A DNA stretch of 64,000 nucleotides from Dyella tabacisoli (GCF_003350925.1 NZ_KZ857184.1:10008-74007); one strand, 5' to 3'; positions 43,320 to 53,261 are shown, numbered from the stretch's first letter. Notes: a model not told the origin generated them from the letters alone. Translations and numbers: made by a program.

Positions 43320-46300
43320 ATGACGAGCGTATCTATAGGTCACCGTATTCGCGGTGGCGTAGCTGTATTTGGTTGGTGCCTGCTGATCTGCGCGCTTGGC
43401 GCATGTAGTCGCCACGACAGTGGCAAGCCCGCGTTGCAGGGCGCACCGGCGTCAAGTAGTTCCACACCGCAGCCGGCCGCCACGCAAGGGTTTTCACTGC
43501 TTACCGCCAGTACGCGGCTAAGCGACTCCCGCACGGCGATTACCTTGAATTTCAGCGCGCCACTGGCATCGGCGCAGTCATTCGATCAGCAAATCACCGT
43601 GACCGGGCCGCAAGGGGAAACCGTCAACGGGAGCTGGAGCCTGCAAGAGGACGGCAAGACGCTGGCCTTCCCCTTCGTATCTCCCAATGAACACTATGCC
43701 GTGCTTCTGCATGCCGGCCTGCTGGCGGCGGACGGCCGCACGCTGGGCGGCGAGATCAAGCGCGACATTTACTCAGGAAACCTGCCGGCAGCCGTGGCTT
43801 TCGCGTCGATGGGCAGTGTATTGCCCGCTCGCGGCTCGCGTGGATTGCCATTGGTTTCGATGAATGTGCACGACGCCGACGTGGAGTTTCTGCGCGTACA
43901 TGACAATGCGCTGTCGGACTTGTTCTGCGCTTATCCGACCAACAAACACAGGGACAACACCGAACTCGAACACGAGATCAGACCCTGGGACCGATGCGAG
44001 CATGGCGGTCGCGAGAAGCGTCCGGTCACCGATATGGGCGACTCTGTCTATGCCAACCATTACACCTTGGGTGGTGGGGACAACGAGCGCGCCATCACTT
44101 ATATCCCTGTGCAAGATGTGCCACAGCTTGCACAGCCCGGCGTCTACATGGCGGTATTGAAGAAGGGCGGCACCTTCGCCGGCGGCTACGACACGGCGAT
44201 CTTCTTCGTCAGTGACCTGGGCCTGCACCTGCGCGTGTACCGCGACAACGCCTTGCTGCATATCGCCTCGCTGCACGATGGCTCGCCGGTCAGCGGCGTG
44301 GAGGTAGAGATCGACGATCCGACCGGCAACGCAAAGCTGAAAGCCACCACCGACGGCGACGGCAATGCCTTGATCGCCTACAAGGTGGGGCAAGCCGATG
44401 TGTTGATCGCGCGGCACGGCAAGGACGTATCGGTACTGCCGTTCAATCGACCGGCGCTGGATGTTTCCAATTTCGACATTACCGGCCGCCGGCAGGCGCC
44501 TTTCGAAGTGTTCGCATGGTCGGGGCGTGACCTGTATCGACCCGGCGAGACGCTGCGCGCCTCCGCACTATTGCGCGATTACGATGGCAAGCCGATGAAG
44601 GCGCAGCCGCTGTTCGTGCGACTGAAGCAGCCCGACGGGCGCAACCTGGTCGATACCCGGCTGGAACCTCGCGACCTGAATTATTTTGAACTCAATCAGC
44701 TTATTCCCGGCGACGCGCCTACCGGTCTGTGGCAGCTCGAATTCCGCCTGGACCCCAGCAGCAAAGAGGCGGTGCAGGCGTTTCCCTTTCATGTCGAGGA
44801 ATTTCTGCCGGAACGGCTGAAGGTGGATCTGTCGAGCCCGCAGGTTCGGCTCGCGCCCGATGAGCCATTGAAGCTGGCGGTGGCCTCCAGTTATCTCTAC
44901 GGCGCACCCGCCGATGGCAACCGCTTTACCGCCAAGCTGATGGTGAAACCGGAGGTACATCCGCTGCCGTCGCTAGCCGATACCTTTTTCGGCAATCCGC
45001 TGGTCGACCTGCCCAAGAGCGCCAACGATGTTGTCGACGCCAAGCTCGATGCGCAAGGCCATTTCGATCAGGACATTGCCCTGCCCGATGATGTGAAGCC
45101 AGTGGCTCCGTTGACCGTCACGCTGTCGGGCAGTGTGTACGAAACCGGCGGTCGCGCGGTGACGCGTCTGTTGAACCAGGTGTATTGGCCGGCACCGGCA
45201 TTGGTTGGCGTGCGCCCGCTGTTCGAGCCCGCCCAAGGCGCGCAAAGCGAGGGCCGTGCGGCGTTCGAGATCCTGCGCGCGAATGTGGACGGCAAGCTGG
45301 TGGCAGGCTCGCACCTCAAAGTGCGGCTGCAACACGAGATCCGCGACTTCTATTGGCTGTACGAGCATGGCGACGACTGGAAATCCAGCGCCAATGTGCA
45401 ACTGCAACTTATCGACGAGAAAGACATCGACGTGGCCGCGGGCCAGCGCGTACAGGTCGACTTCCCGGTTGAATGGGGTGGTTACCGGCTTGAGGTGTAC
45501 GACCCCGACACCAAGCTGACCACGGTTTATCCGTTCTTTGCCGGTTACAGTTGGGAAGACGAGAACATGGGCAAGGAAGCACGCCCGGATAAGGTAAAGC
45601 TGGCGTTGGACAAGGCACGCTATCGTGCCGGCGACACCATGAAGGTTACGGTCACCCCGCCGCACGACGGTGCCGGCGTGCTGTTGGTCGAATCCGACCA
45701 TCTGCTGTACACGCGCAATATCGACGCCAAGGCAGGTGCCACGTTCGACATTCCCGTGACCCAAGAGTGGGAACGCCATGACGTGCACGTCGTCGCACTG
45801 GTATTTCGCGGCGGCACGGCGACCGAGAAAACCCCCCCCGCACGCGCCATGGGCATCGAACATGTAACCATGGATCGCAACGACCGGCGCATCCCGCTCA
45901 AGCTCAGCGCACCGGCGATGATGCGGCCAGGCAATGCGCTCGATGTGACCGTGCAGGCCGATGGTATCCCCGGCCAACGTGCCTACGTGACGCTCTCGGC
46001 GGTGGACAAAGGCGTACTCAACATCACCAACTATCCGGTGCCCGACGCGTGGGGGTGGATGTTCGCTAAACGCGCTATGAGCATCGAAGCCTACGATCTT
46101 TACAGCCGGGTCATTGAAGCCATGGATGGCGCCAAGGCCAAGCTCCGCTACGGCGGCGATCTGAGCGGCAAGGCGTTGCCGCATGCGACGCGGTTGAATC
46201 CCAAAGTACTGATTGTCGATCTGTTCGCCGGCCCGGTCGTATTCGATGCGCATGGCAAGGCAACCCTGCATGTCGATGTGCCGGACTTCAACGGCAGCCT

Positions 46301-48311
46301 GCGACTTGCCGCGCTGGCCTATACCGATCAGCGATTCGGCAACGCCGAAGGCAACATCACGGTGCGCGCACCGCTGGTGGTCGAACCCAGCACGCCGCGG
46401 GTGATGGCTGCCGGCGACAAAGCGCAGATCAGCCTGGATCTTAAAAACCTGTCCGGCAAGGACGGCGTGGCCAAGGTAAGCGTGAGGGGCGATGGCCTGA
46501 TAAAGGTCGATAACGCCAGCCGCAGCGTGCCGCTGAAAGACGGCGCCAGCACGATACTCATCATGCCGATCACGGCCAGTGCCGGTGTCGCCGTGGCCAA
46601 GCTCGATATCCATGCGCAGCTCAACGACTACCAGGTCGATCGGCATTTCGAATTTTCCGTGCGCAATGCCTGGCCGGAAGAAGTCAAAACCGTGCCGATG
46701 GCGATCGAGGACAGCAAGCCGGAGCGCCTGGATAAATCGCTGACCGCCGGGCTTGTTCCAGCAACGGTTCGCACTCAGCTCACCCTGAGCACGCTACCGC
46801 CACTGCCCTACAACACCGCACTGCGCACGCTGCTGTTGTATCCCTATGGCTGCATCGAACAGACCACCAGCAAGGGTTACGCAGCGCTGTACATGGATGA
46901 GAAAACGGCGAAGACACTCGGCCTGCCAGGGCTGGGCGATGCAGCCCGGCAAGCCGCCGTGGAGAGTGCGCTCGCTCGCATCGCGTCATTCCAGGCAAGC
47001 AACGGACACTTCAGTTTCTGGGGTGGCACCAGCCCTATCGAAACCTTTATGACGCCCTATGTCGTCGACTTTATGCTCGACGCGCGCGACGCCGGTTTCG
47101 CGGTACCCCAGGATGTGTTGCAGAAATCGTTGCAACGACTCAGTGACGACCTCCTCGCCGGTGGCCATCCCTATTACAGCTTCGAGCGGCACGATCACTT
47201 GCGCATCGCCGACGAGGCCTATTCCGGTTTCGTACTGGCACGCGTGAATCGCGCGCCTCTGGGTACGCTGCGGGCCATTTTCGATAACGACCGGCAAAAG
47301 CTCGTCGGCCCCTTGCCACTGGTGCACCTGGGCATTGCCTTGAAGTTGATGGGCGATAACGAACGCGCGCAAAAGGCGATCAAGGAGGCATTTGCCTGGA
47401 GCAAGGAGCGTCCGTGGTACGTGGGCGATTACGGCTCGGATCTGCGTGACCTTGGCGTCATGGTGGCGCTCACCCATAGCTACGGCGTGAACAAGCCCGA
47501 ATACGACGCCAAACTGATCGACTGGGCGCGTAATGCGACAGCCAACGTGCGCGCCATGCAGGAAAAGATTCCCTACTACCACTGGTCGTGGTCCCACCTG
47601 AGTACCCAGGAGCAGACCGCGATCGCCCGAGTCGCTCACGCCTTCGACGCCGGCAGCAATGCGCCGCTGACCGTTGCGCTGCACATCGGCAGCAAGATCG
47701 AGCAAGTGCCGGCCGACAAATTCATCTGGACGCGAGAACTCACCCAGGCCGAGATGGATGGTGGCGTTACCGTGCAACCCGGCAGCAAAGCGGCGGTATT
47801 TGCGACGCTGGATATTGCCGGCATTCCGCAAAAAGCGCCGGCCGCCGATCCGAGTCAGATCGATGTCCGGCGTAGCTACTTCACCACCGACGGCAAACCC
47901 TGGAGCGGCGACAAGCTGCTTGAGGGCGACACGCTTATCGCCGAGTTGACCATCGAGGCACGCATGGACATACCCGATGCACTGGTCACCGATCTGCTGC
48001 CCGGCGGACTGGAGGTTGAAAACCTGAACCTCGGCGGCGCACAGCAATGGGAAGGTGTCGTCGTCGACGGCATCAGCATCGACCAGCACACCGGCGCCGC
48101 CGAGATCGTGCATGAGGAATATCGCGACGATCGCTATGCCGCCGCGTTGAAGTTGCGTCGCGGCAATGCCGCGCACGTCTTCTACCTGGTGCGCGCCGTA
48201 ACGCCGGGAACCTATGCCGTGCCGCCGCCGCTGGTGGAGGACATGTACCGGCCGGCCATTCGCGGCATCGGCGCTGTCCCCACTGCACAGATGACGGTCA
48301 GAGAGCCATGA
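43320..48311 (+). CDS. Alpha-2-macroglobulin family lipoprotein (YfhM-type)
   Basis: A 1663-residue bacterial alpha-2-macroglobulin, thought to trap proteases in the periplasm and protect the cell when the envelope is breached. The start at 43320 follows GGAGG by four bases. It gives a lipoprotein signal with lipobox ALGAC (cysteine near residue 29), not the longer upstream frame. MG domains follow, with LDVSNFDITGRRQAPFEVFA and a bait-like region. The thioester motif C1178-I-E-Q is intact (PYGCIEQTTSKGYAAL), so covalent trapping is possible. Length equals E. coli YfhM (about 1650). pbpC follows 55 bp downstream, the known functional pair. Confidence 0.95.
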   Translation: MTSVSIGHRIRGGVAVFGWCLLICALGACSRHDSGKPALQGAPASSSSTPQPAATQGFSLLTASTRLSDSRTAITLNFSAPLASAQSFDQQITVTGPQGETVNGSWSLQEDGKTLAFPFVSPNEHYAVLLHAGLLAADGRTLGGEIKRDIYSGNLPAAVAFASMGSVLPARGSRGLPLVSMNVHDADVEFLRVHDNALSDLFCAYPTNKHRDNTELEHEIRPWDRCEHGGREKRPVTDMGDSVYANHYTLGGGDNERAITYIPVQDVPQLAQPGVYMAVLKKGGTFAGGYDTAIFFVSDLGLHLRVYRDNALLHIASLHDGSPVSGVEVEIDDPTGNAKLKATTDGDGNALIAYKVGQADVLIARHGKDVSVLPFNRPALDVSNFDITGRRQAPFEVFAWSGRDLYRPGETLRASALLRDYDGKPMKAQPLFVRLKQPDGRNLVDTRLEPRDLNYFELNQLIPGDAPTGLWQLEFRLDPSSKEAVQAFPFHVEEFLPERLKVDLSSPQVRLAPDEPLKLAVASSYLYGAPADGNRFTAKLMVKPEVHPLPSLADTFFGNPLVDLPKSANDVVDAKLDAQGHFDQDIALPDDVKPVAPLTVTLSGSVYETGGRAVTRLLNQVYWPAPALVGVRPLFEPAQGAQSEGRAAFEILRANVDGKLVAGSHLKVRLQHEIRDFYWLYEHGDDWKSSANVQLQLIDEKDIDVAAGQRVQVDFPVEWGGYRLEVYDPDTKLTTVYPFFAGYSWEDENMGKEARPDKVKLALDKARYRAGDTMKVTVTPPHDGAGVLLVESDHLLYTRNIDAKAGATFDIPVTQEWERHDVHVVALVFRGGTATEKTPPARAMGIEHVTMDRNDRRIPLKLSAPAMMRPGNALDVTVQADGIPGQRAYVTLSAVDKGVLNITNYPVPDAWGWMFAKRAMSIEAYDLYSRVIEAMDGAKAKLRYGGDLSGKALPHATRLNPKVLIVDLFAGPVVFDAHGKATLHVDVPDFNGSLRLAALAYTDQRFGNAEGNITVRAPLVVEPSTPRVMAAGDKAQISLDLKNLSGKDGVAKVSVRGDGLIKVDNASRSVPLKDGASTILIMPITASAGVAVAKLDIHAQLNDYQVDRHFEFSVRNAWPEEVKTVPMAIEDSKPERLDKSLTAGLVPATVRTQLTLSTLPPLPYNTALRTLLLYPYGCIEQTTSKGYAALYMDEKTAKTLGLPGLGDAARQAAVESALARIASFQASNGHFSFWGGTSPIETFMTPYVVDFMLDARDAGFAVPQDVLQKSLQRLSDDLLAGGHPYYSFERHDHLRIADEAYSGFVLARVNRAPLGTLRAIFDNDRQKLVGPLPLVHLGIALKLMGDNERAQKAIKEAFAWSKERPWYVGDYGSDLRDLGVMVALTHSYGVNKPEYDAKLIDWARNATANVRAMQEKIPYYHWSWSHLSTQEQTAIARVAHAFDAGSNAPLTVALHIGSKIEQVPADKFIWTRELTQAEMDGGVTVQPGSKAAVFATLDIAGIPQKAPAADPSQIDVRRSYFTTDGKPWSGDKLLEGDTLIAELTIEARMDIPDALVTDLLPGGLEVENLNLGGAQQWEGVVVDGISIDQHTGAAEIVHEEYRDDRYAAALKLRRGNAAHVFYLVRAVTPGTYAVPPPLVEDMYRPAIRGIGAVPTAQMTVREP

Positions 48312-48314
48312 TTC

Positions 48315-48353
48315 ATACCGTGCCACGCGGAAACCTTCCGCGTGGCACGGTAT
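48315..48353 (+). terminator. Perfect 18-bp hairpin between the macroglobulin gene and pbpC
   Basis: ATACCGTGCCACGCGGAA (48315–48332) pairs perfectly with 48336–48353 across a 3-nt loop. It fills most of the 55-bp gap of a conserved gene pair and lies 13 bp before the pbpC ATG. It may reduce pbpC expression, terminate part of the transcripts or stabilise the upstream mRNA. Confidence 0.75.
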
Positions 48354-48366
48354 GTGGTGAAGTCGC

Positions 48367-50763
48367 ATGAATCGCGCACCCTCCCCTTCTTCGTCCATCG
48401 CAAGCCACTCGCCGACAGCACGTGCGCGACGCTGCCTGCGCGCCATGCTGCTTGGTGCGGCTGCCTTGCTGCTGATGGCATTTGCGCTGGATCGCCTGTT
48501 TCCGCTGCGACTACCCGCGCCCGACACCGGCAGCACCGTGGTGCTGTCGCGCGATGGCACGCCGCTGCGCGCGTTCGCCGACAGCGATGGCGTGTGGCGC
48601 TACCCGATCACCGCGCAACAGGTCTCGCCGCTCTACCTCAAAGCGCTGCTCACTTACGAGGACCGCTGGTTTTACCGTCATCCCGGCATCAACCCTTATG
48701 CGCTGGCACGCGGTGTCGCCGGCGCCATGCGCTATGGACACATGGTTTCCGGTGGGTCGACCCTGACCATGCAGGTGGCGCGCGTCATCGCGCCGATTCC
48801 GCATACTTTTGCCGGCAAGCTCGTGCAGATATTTCGTGCCTTGCAACTCGAAGCGCATTTGAGCAAGGCACAGATTCTCGATCTCTATCTCAACCACGCA
48901 CCGTTCGGCGGCCCGATCCAGGGCGTCGAGGCAGCGTCATGGGCCTATCTGGGCAAACCGGCCAGCCAGCTCTCGCATGCCGAGGCGGCCCTGCTCGCCG
49001 TGCTGCCGCAATCGCCCAGCCTGCTGCGGCCCGATCGCCATGCCGAGGCGGCACGGCGTGCGCGTGACAAAGTGCTGCAACGCATGCGCGATGAAAACAT
49101 CTGGAGCGCCGCAGACATTCGCGACGCCGAAGTCGAACCGGTCGTCGCGCGCTCTTTGCGCTCACCGCTGGACGCCGCCTTGTTGGCGGAGCGATTGCAC
49201 GAGCAGCAACCACAGGCGCGCCGCATCGTCACCACCATCGATGCGAACCTGCAACGGGCGCTGGAAGACCGCGTCGGTGAATACCTGTCCCGCCTGCCTC
49301 CGCGCACATCCGCTGCCGTGTTGGTGGTCGACAATGCCACGCTCGAAGCACGCGTCTATGTCGGTGCCGCCGAGTTCGCCGACCCGCAGCGACTGGGACA
49401 TGTCGATATGGTGCGGGCACCGCGCTCGCCCGGCTCCACACTCAAGCCTTTTCTGTACGGCCTGGCGCTCGACGATGGACTCATCACCTCGCAAAGCCTG
49501 CTGGTCGATGCGCCGCAAGATTTCGGCGGCTATCGGCCCGGCAATTTCGATGAAACATTCAACGGTCCGGTAAGCGTTGCCGAAGCACTGCAGCGCTCGC
49601 TCAACGTACCGGCGGTGGATGTCCTGGACCGCGTAGGGCCAAACCGTTTTGTTGCGCGACTGGCCAATGGCGGCATCGACCTTGGACTGCCGGATGGCGC
49701 GCGGCCGAATCTGTCGATCATTCTCGGCGGTGCGGCAACCCGACTGGAAAACCTGGTCGGCGCCTATACCGCGTTCGCCAATGGCGGGGTCGCCGCTGCA
49801 CCGCGCTATACGCCACAACAGCCACTGCAACAACGGCGCCTGCTTTCACCGGGTGCGGCATGGATCATCCGCGACATCATGGCGAACAACCCAGCCGACG
49901 TCGAAGGCGCGCCGCTCGACGGCACCGTCGACTCGCATGCGGCCGTCGCCTGGAAGACCGGCACCAGCTATGGCTATCGCGACGCATGGGCCATCGGCGT
50001 CACTGATGACTGGACGTTCGGCGTATGGATCGGTCGCCCCGACGGCACTCCCTCACCAGGCCAGTACGGTGCAGTGACCGCACTTCCACTCATGTTCAAT
50101 GTCGCCGGCATGCTGCCGGTAACACACAGTCACTCGCATAGGGCGCAACCGGCCAACGTGCGCAGCGTGGACATCTGCTGGCCCCTGGGCGGCGCGGCGA
50201 CAAGCACGCCGGCGTCCCTATGTCGCCAACGACGCACCGCCTGGACACTGGATGCCGCGTTGCCGCCGACCTTTGCCGAGCGTGACCTGACCGCGTGGAC
50301 AGGCGGCTTGCTGAGCTTGCGCGTGGATCAACTGGGTCGGCGCCTGAGCGCCACCTGCCACGGCAAGCATGAGCATCAGATCGTGCTGGCACGCTGGCCG
50401 GCACTCGCAACACCGTGGCTGCGCGTGGATGACGCCGCCGCATCCGCATTGCCGCCGCTGATGCCCGGCTGCCCGACCGATTCACTGGATGTCGCCAACC
50501 CCATCCGCATCGCCGGCCTCAGCAACGGCGCCACATTGCGCCAGGCACCGAACAGCAGACAACCGCTGCACATTACCTTGCGGGCGTTAGGCACGACGGG
50601 CGAAGTGCAATGGCTGCTGGACGGGCGCCTGCAAGGCAGCAGCCTGGGCAACGCCGGCATGCTTATCGCCTTGCCGTTGTCGGGCGAGCATCAGATCACC
50701 GCACTCTCACGCAACGGCGCTTACGCGCATATGACCGTCACGGTCGAAAAACCGCAGGCATGA
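48367..50763 (+). CDS. pbpC: Penicillin-binding protein 1C
   Basis: A 798-residue bifunctional peptidoglycan synthase homologue. An N-terminal membrane anchor (LRAMLLGAAALLLMAFALDRL) precedes the glycosyltransferase domain with LTYEDRWFYRHPGINPYAL, GGSTLTMQVAR and LNHAPFGG. The transpeptidase S357-x-x-K360 motif is in PGSTLKPFLYG, and KTGTSYGYRDAWAIG provides the KTG box. The C-terminal BiPBP-C domain covers about residues 690–798. PbpC acts with the adjacent alpha-2-macroglobulin in envelope defence and repair. It begins 55 bp downstream of that gene, behind a strong hairpin. Confidence 0.95.
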   Translation: MNRAPSPSSSIASHSPTARARRCLRAMLLGAAALLLMAFALDRLFPLRLPAPDTGSTVVLSRDGTPLRAFADSDGVWRYPITAQQVSPLYLKALLTYEDRWFYRHPGINPYALARGVAGAMRYGHMVSGGSTLTMQVARVIAPIPHTFAGKLVQIFRALQLEAHLSKAQILDLYLNHAPFGGPIQGVEAASWAYLGKPASQLSHAEAALLAVLPQSPSLLRPDRHAEAARRARDKVLQRMRDENIWSAADIRDAEVEPVVARSLRSPLDAALLAERLHEQQPQARRIVTTIDANLQRALEDRVGEYLSRLPPRTSAAVLVVDNATLEARVYVGAAEFADPQRLGHVDMVRAPRSPGSTLKPFLYGLALDDGLITSQSLLVDAPQDFGGYRPGNFDETFNGPVSVAEALQRSLNVPAVDVLDRVGPNRFVARLANGGIDLGLPDGARPNLSIILGGAATRLENLVGAYTAFANGGVAAAPRYTPQQPLQQRRLLSPGAAWIIRDIMANNPADVEGAPLDGTVDSHAAVAWKTGTSYGYRDAWAIGVTDDWTFGVWIGRPDGTPSPGQYGAVTALPLMFNVAGMLPVTHSHSHRAQPANVRSVDICWPLGGAATSTPASLCRQRRTAWTLDAALPPTFAERDLTAWTGGLLSLRVDQLGRRLSATCHGKHEHQIVLARWPALATPWLRVDDAAASALPPLMPGCPTDSLDVANPIRIAGLSNGATLRQAPNSRQPLHITLRALGTTGEVQWLLDGRLQGSSLGNAGMLIALPLSGEHQITALSRNGAYAHMTVTVEKPQA

Positions 50764-50783
50764 GCGCCATCGAAACGGTCAGG

Positions 50784-51200
50784 TCAACCGTCAAGCTGCC
50801 TTAGCGCGATGCCTAGCGCGATCTGGTAGCTGGTGGCCAGATCGCCATTAATGATGATGGTCGCGACCGGGGCGCCATGTGAGCTATCCCTGGGCTCCAG
50901 TGCAGCGTCACTATCATCGTGAACTTCGATGTACGGCGTGGCCAGCTTGTCGAGCGCATCGCCGAGCCCGGCTTCTGGATGCACCTGCACTTGCTGGGCA
51001 AGGTCGCCAGGGTCAAGCAGCATGAACTCGGTGGTCGGCTTCACCGCACGCACCCGCGCCACAAAGTCACGCAAGCCACCACATGTGCACAGCTCCAGCG
51101 TTCGGCCTGCCGCATGCGCCAACGACTGCAGATGACTCAGCAAGTCATTGCCGAGTGATCCGGCCGAGGCGTGAGGCCCCTGGATAATCATGATGGTCAC
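50784..51200 (-). CDS. Degenerate type II dehydroquinase (AroQ)-like protein
   Basis: A 138-residue protein whose whole length lines up by eye with type II 3-dehydroquinate dehydratases: IMIIQGPHA for LVLNGPN, AHAAGRTLELCTCGGLRDFVARVRA for the second beta-alpha unit, FMLLDPGDLA for the IINPGAYTH strand, PYIEVH for the H101 strand, and TIIINGDLATSYQIALGIAL for the C-terminal helix. The loop Asn, Arg and Tyr, the PGAYTHTS Asn/His pair, and the REPFRHHS arginine are missing; only the IEVH histidine remains. It is therefore probably inactive as a dehydratase. The GTG start at 51200 follows AAGGG and matches the family start; an ATG at 51239 has no site. Divergent from kdpA. Confidence 0.75.
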   Translation of the reverse strand: MTIMIIQGPHASAGSLGNDLLSHLQSLAHAAGRTLELCTCGGLRDFVARVRAVKPTTEFMLLDPGDLAQQVQVHPEAGLGDALDKLATPYIEVHDDSDAALEPRDSSHGAPVATIIINGDLATSYQIALGIALRQLDG

Positions 51201-51436
51201 TAAGTCACGCCCTTGGGACAAACGAAACGAATGCGGCATGTTGTGGCCGGCGCGAGTAAAGGCGCTACATGCAGAAGACCCGGTGGCGTAAATTTTCCGC
51301 AATCTTGCGTCGATAGCGAGCGCGTGCACGGCAAAAATTTATACGCCAACTTTATGCGGACCTGCGGGATACTGCCGCTCGCGAGGCCTGCCGCATCACC
51401 TGCGCGGGTGATGCCGATCTTGAGCAGGAGCGAGCT

Positions 51437-53161
51437 ATGAATCTCTGGAATATCGCCCAGTACGGTGTGTTTCTGATGCTGTTGAGCGTACTGGTCAAAC
51501 CCGTAGGCATCTATCTGACGCGGGTATTTAGTGGCGACGCAACGCCGCTCGACCCGGTGATTGCTCCCGTCGAACGCGCGATTTACTGGCTTGCGGGAGT
51601 CGATGCGAAGCAGGAAATGAGCTGGAAGAGATACGCCCTATCCTTTCTCCTCTTCAGCTTCGTCGGCACACTGCTTCTCTACGTGATCTTGCGAACGCAG
51701 TCATTCGGCCATCCCATCGACCCCGCGTTTCATCCAGCTCCACTTGCACCAGACCTCGCCATGAATACGGCGATCAGCTTCGCCACTACAACCACATGGC
51801 AAGCCTACGGCGGCGAAACCACCATGAGCTATGTCAGTCAGATGGCGGGCCTGGCTGCACAGAATTTCCTCGCCGGCGCCGCCGGCCTGGCGGTGGGGAT
51901 AGCTTTCATTCGCGGCCTGGCGCGCCAGCGAAGCGCGACGATCGGCAACTTCTGGGTAGATCTGACGCGATCGGTTCTTTGGATCTTGTTACCGCTTTCG
52001 CTGCTTGGCGCATGTGTGCTGGTGTGGCAGGGCGTGCCTCAGAACTGGAGCCCGTACGTATCGGTCACCACGCTTGGCGGAGCCAGGCAAACGCTGGCGC
52101 AAGGGCCGGTGGCGGCGCTGGAATTCATCAAGAACATCGGCACCAACGGCGGCGGTTTCTTCAACGCAAACGGCGCCCACCCCTACGCCAACCCCACGCC
52201 ACTGACCAACCTGCTCGGCATGCTGGCCATCTGCGTATTGCCCGCCGGGCTCACGTATACGTTTGGACGCATGACGGGAAATCAGCGGCATGGCTGGCTG
52301 CTGTTCGTCGTGATGGCCTTGCTGTTCAGTGCCGGCTTGCTGCTATGCGACCGCGCCGAGCAGGCCGGCAACCCGAATATCGCAGCACTTGGCGTAGACC
52401 AGAGCGTGAATCCGATGCAACCCGGCGGCAACATGGAAGGCAAAGAAACACGCTTCGGCATGGGCGCCTCGGTGCTGGCGGCAATCACCACCGCCAATGG
52501 CGCAACCGGCTCGGTCAACTCCGCGGACGACAGCTATACCCCGCTGGGCGGCGGCATGCTGATTTTCGCCATGTTGCTCGGCGAGTCCATCTTCGGCGGA
52601 CTCGGCACCGGCATCTACAGCATGGTGATGATCGTGCTGGTCGCGGTATTCATTGGCGGGCAGATGATCGGACGAACCCCCGAATACCTGGGCAAGACGC
52701 TCAACCCCATCGAGATAAAACTGATCGCGCTGTACACGATCATCGGCCCCCTCTTCGTGCTGCCGCTTACCGCCCTGGCGCTTACCACGCGAGCGGGTCT
52801 GGCTGGTTTGACGACAAACAGCGGTCCTCATGGCTTCAGCGAAATTCTCACCGCCTACGTCACATCGATGGCCAACAACGGCCAGAACTTCGCCGGCTTG
52901 AGTGCCAACAGCGTTTTTTACAATGTCACCACCGCCATAGCCATGACTGCCGGTCGGTTCTGGCTGGCGATTCCGGCACTGGCGATAGCCGGTCAGTTTG
53001 CCGCGCAAGGCCACCGCCCGGAAAATTCGGGCACGCTGCCAACCGATACGCCGCTATTCGGCGGCCTGGTGATCGGCTCCATGTTGATTATTGGCGGGCT
53101 GAGCTACCTCCCCGCACTGGCGATGGGGCCTATCGTCGAACACCTGATGCTGCATCCCTAG
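51437..53161 (+). CDS. kdpA: Potassium-transporting ATPase subunit KdpA, orphan
   Basis: KdpA is the SKT-type K+ channel subunit of the KdpFABC pump. The 574-residue protein is full-length and begins with AGGAG-preceded MNLWNIAQYGVFLMLLSVL. The four filter-loop regions are present: TTTTWQAYGGE (117–127), TNGGGFFNANGAHP (from 236), FGGLGTGIYSM (386–396) and NNGQNFAGLSANS (from 480). The first loop has Thr at two places where E. coli has Asn (TNTNWQ), next to Gln122 (Q116), and loop 3 has Ser for Gly. No kdpF, kdpB, kdpC or kdpDE gene is present; the next gene is an acetyltransferase 100 bp away. Confidence 0.93.
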   Translation: MNLWNIAQYGVFLMLLSVLVKPVGIYLTRVFSGDATPLDPVIAPVERAIYWLAGVDAKQEMSWKRYALSFLLFSFVGTLLLYVILRTQSFGHPIDPAFHPAPLAPDLAMNTAISFATTTTWQAYGGETTMSYVSQMAGLAAQNFLAGAAGLAVGIAFIRGLARQRSATIGNFWVDLTRSVLWILLPLSLLGACVLVWQGVPQNWSPYVSVTTLGGARQTLAQGPVAALEFIKNIGTNGGGFFNANGAHPYANPTPLTNLLGMLAICVLPAGLTYTFGRMTGNQRHGWLLFVVMALLFSAGLLLCDRAEQAGNPNIAALGVDQSVNPMQPGGNMEGKETRFGMGASVLAAITTANGATGSVNSADDSYTPLGGGMLIFAMLLGESIFGGLGTGIYSMVMIVLVAVFIGGQMIGRTPEYLGKTLNPIEIKLIALYTIIGPLFVLPLTALALTTRAGLAGLTTNSGPHGFSEILTAYVTSMANNGQNFAGLSANSVFYNVTTAIAMTAGRFWLAIPALAIAGQFAAQGHRPENSGTLPTDTPLFGGLVIGSMLIIGGLSYLPALAMGPIVEHLMLHP

Positions 53162-53174
53162 CCCTCAAGCGCCG

Positions 53175-53194
53175 ATTTCGCAAAGTAGCGAAAT
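53175..53194 (+). terminator. Weak hairpin after kdpA
   Basis: ATTTCGC / GCGAAAT, a 7-bp stem with a 6-nt loop, starting 14 bp after the kdpA stop. It marks the probable end of the kdpA transcript and lies where kdpB would normally begin. There is no T tract. Confidence 0.45.
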
Positions 53195-53261
53195 AAATGC
53201 CGCAGATGTTCTTGTAATCTGTCGCACCATCATCGCAACTGCCACCGTCGGAAATCCTTTA

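Noticed and set aside
46986-48560. Long minus-strand frame opposite the macroglobulin gene end
   Set aside because: Antisense shadow of two strongly supported genes with no recognisable domain.
51330-51436. Possible kdpF upstream of kdpA
   Set aside because: No short hydrophobic frame of about 29 residues with a ribosome site is present before kdpA.
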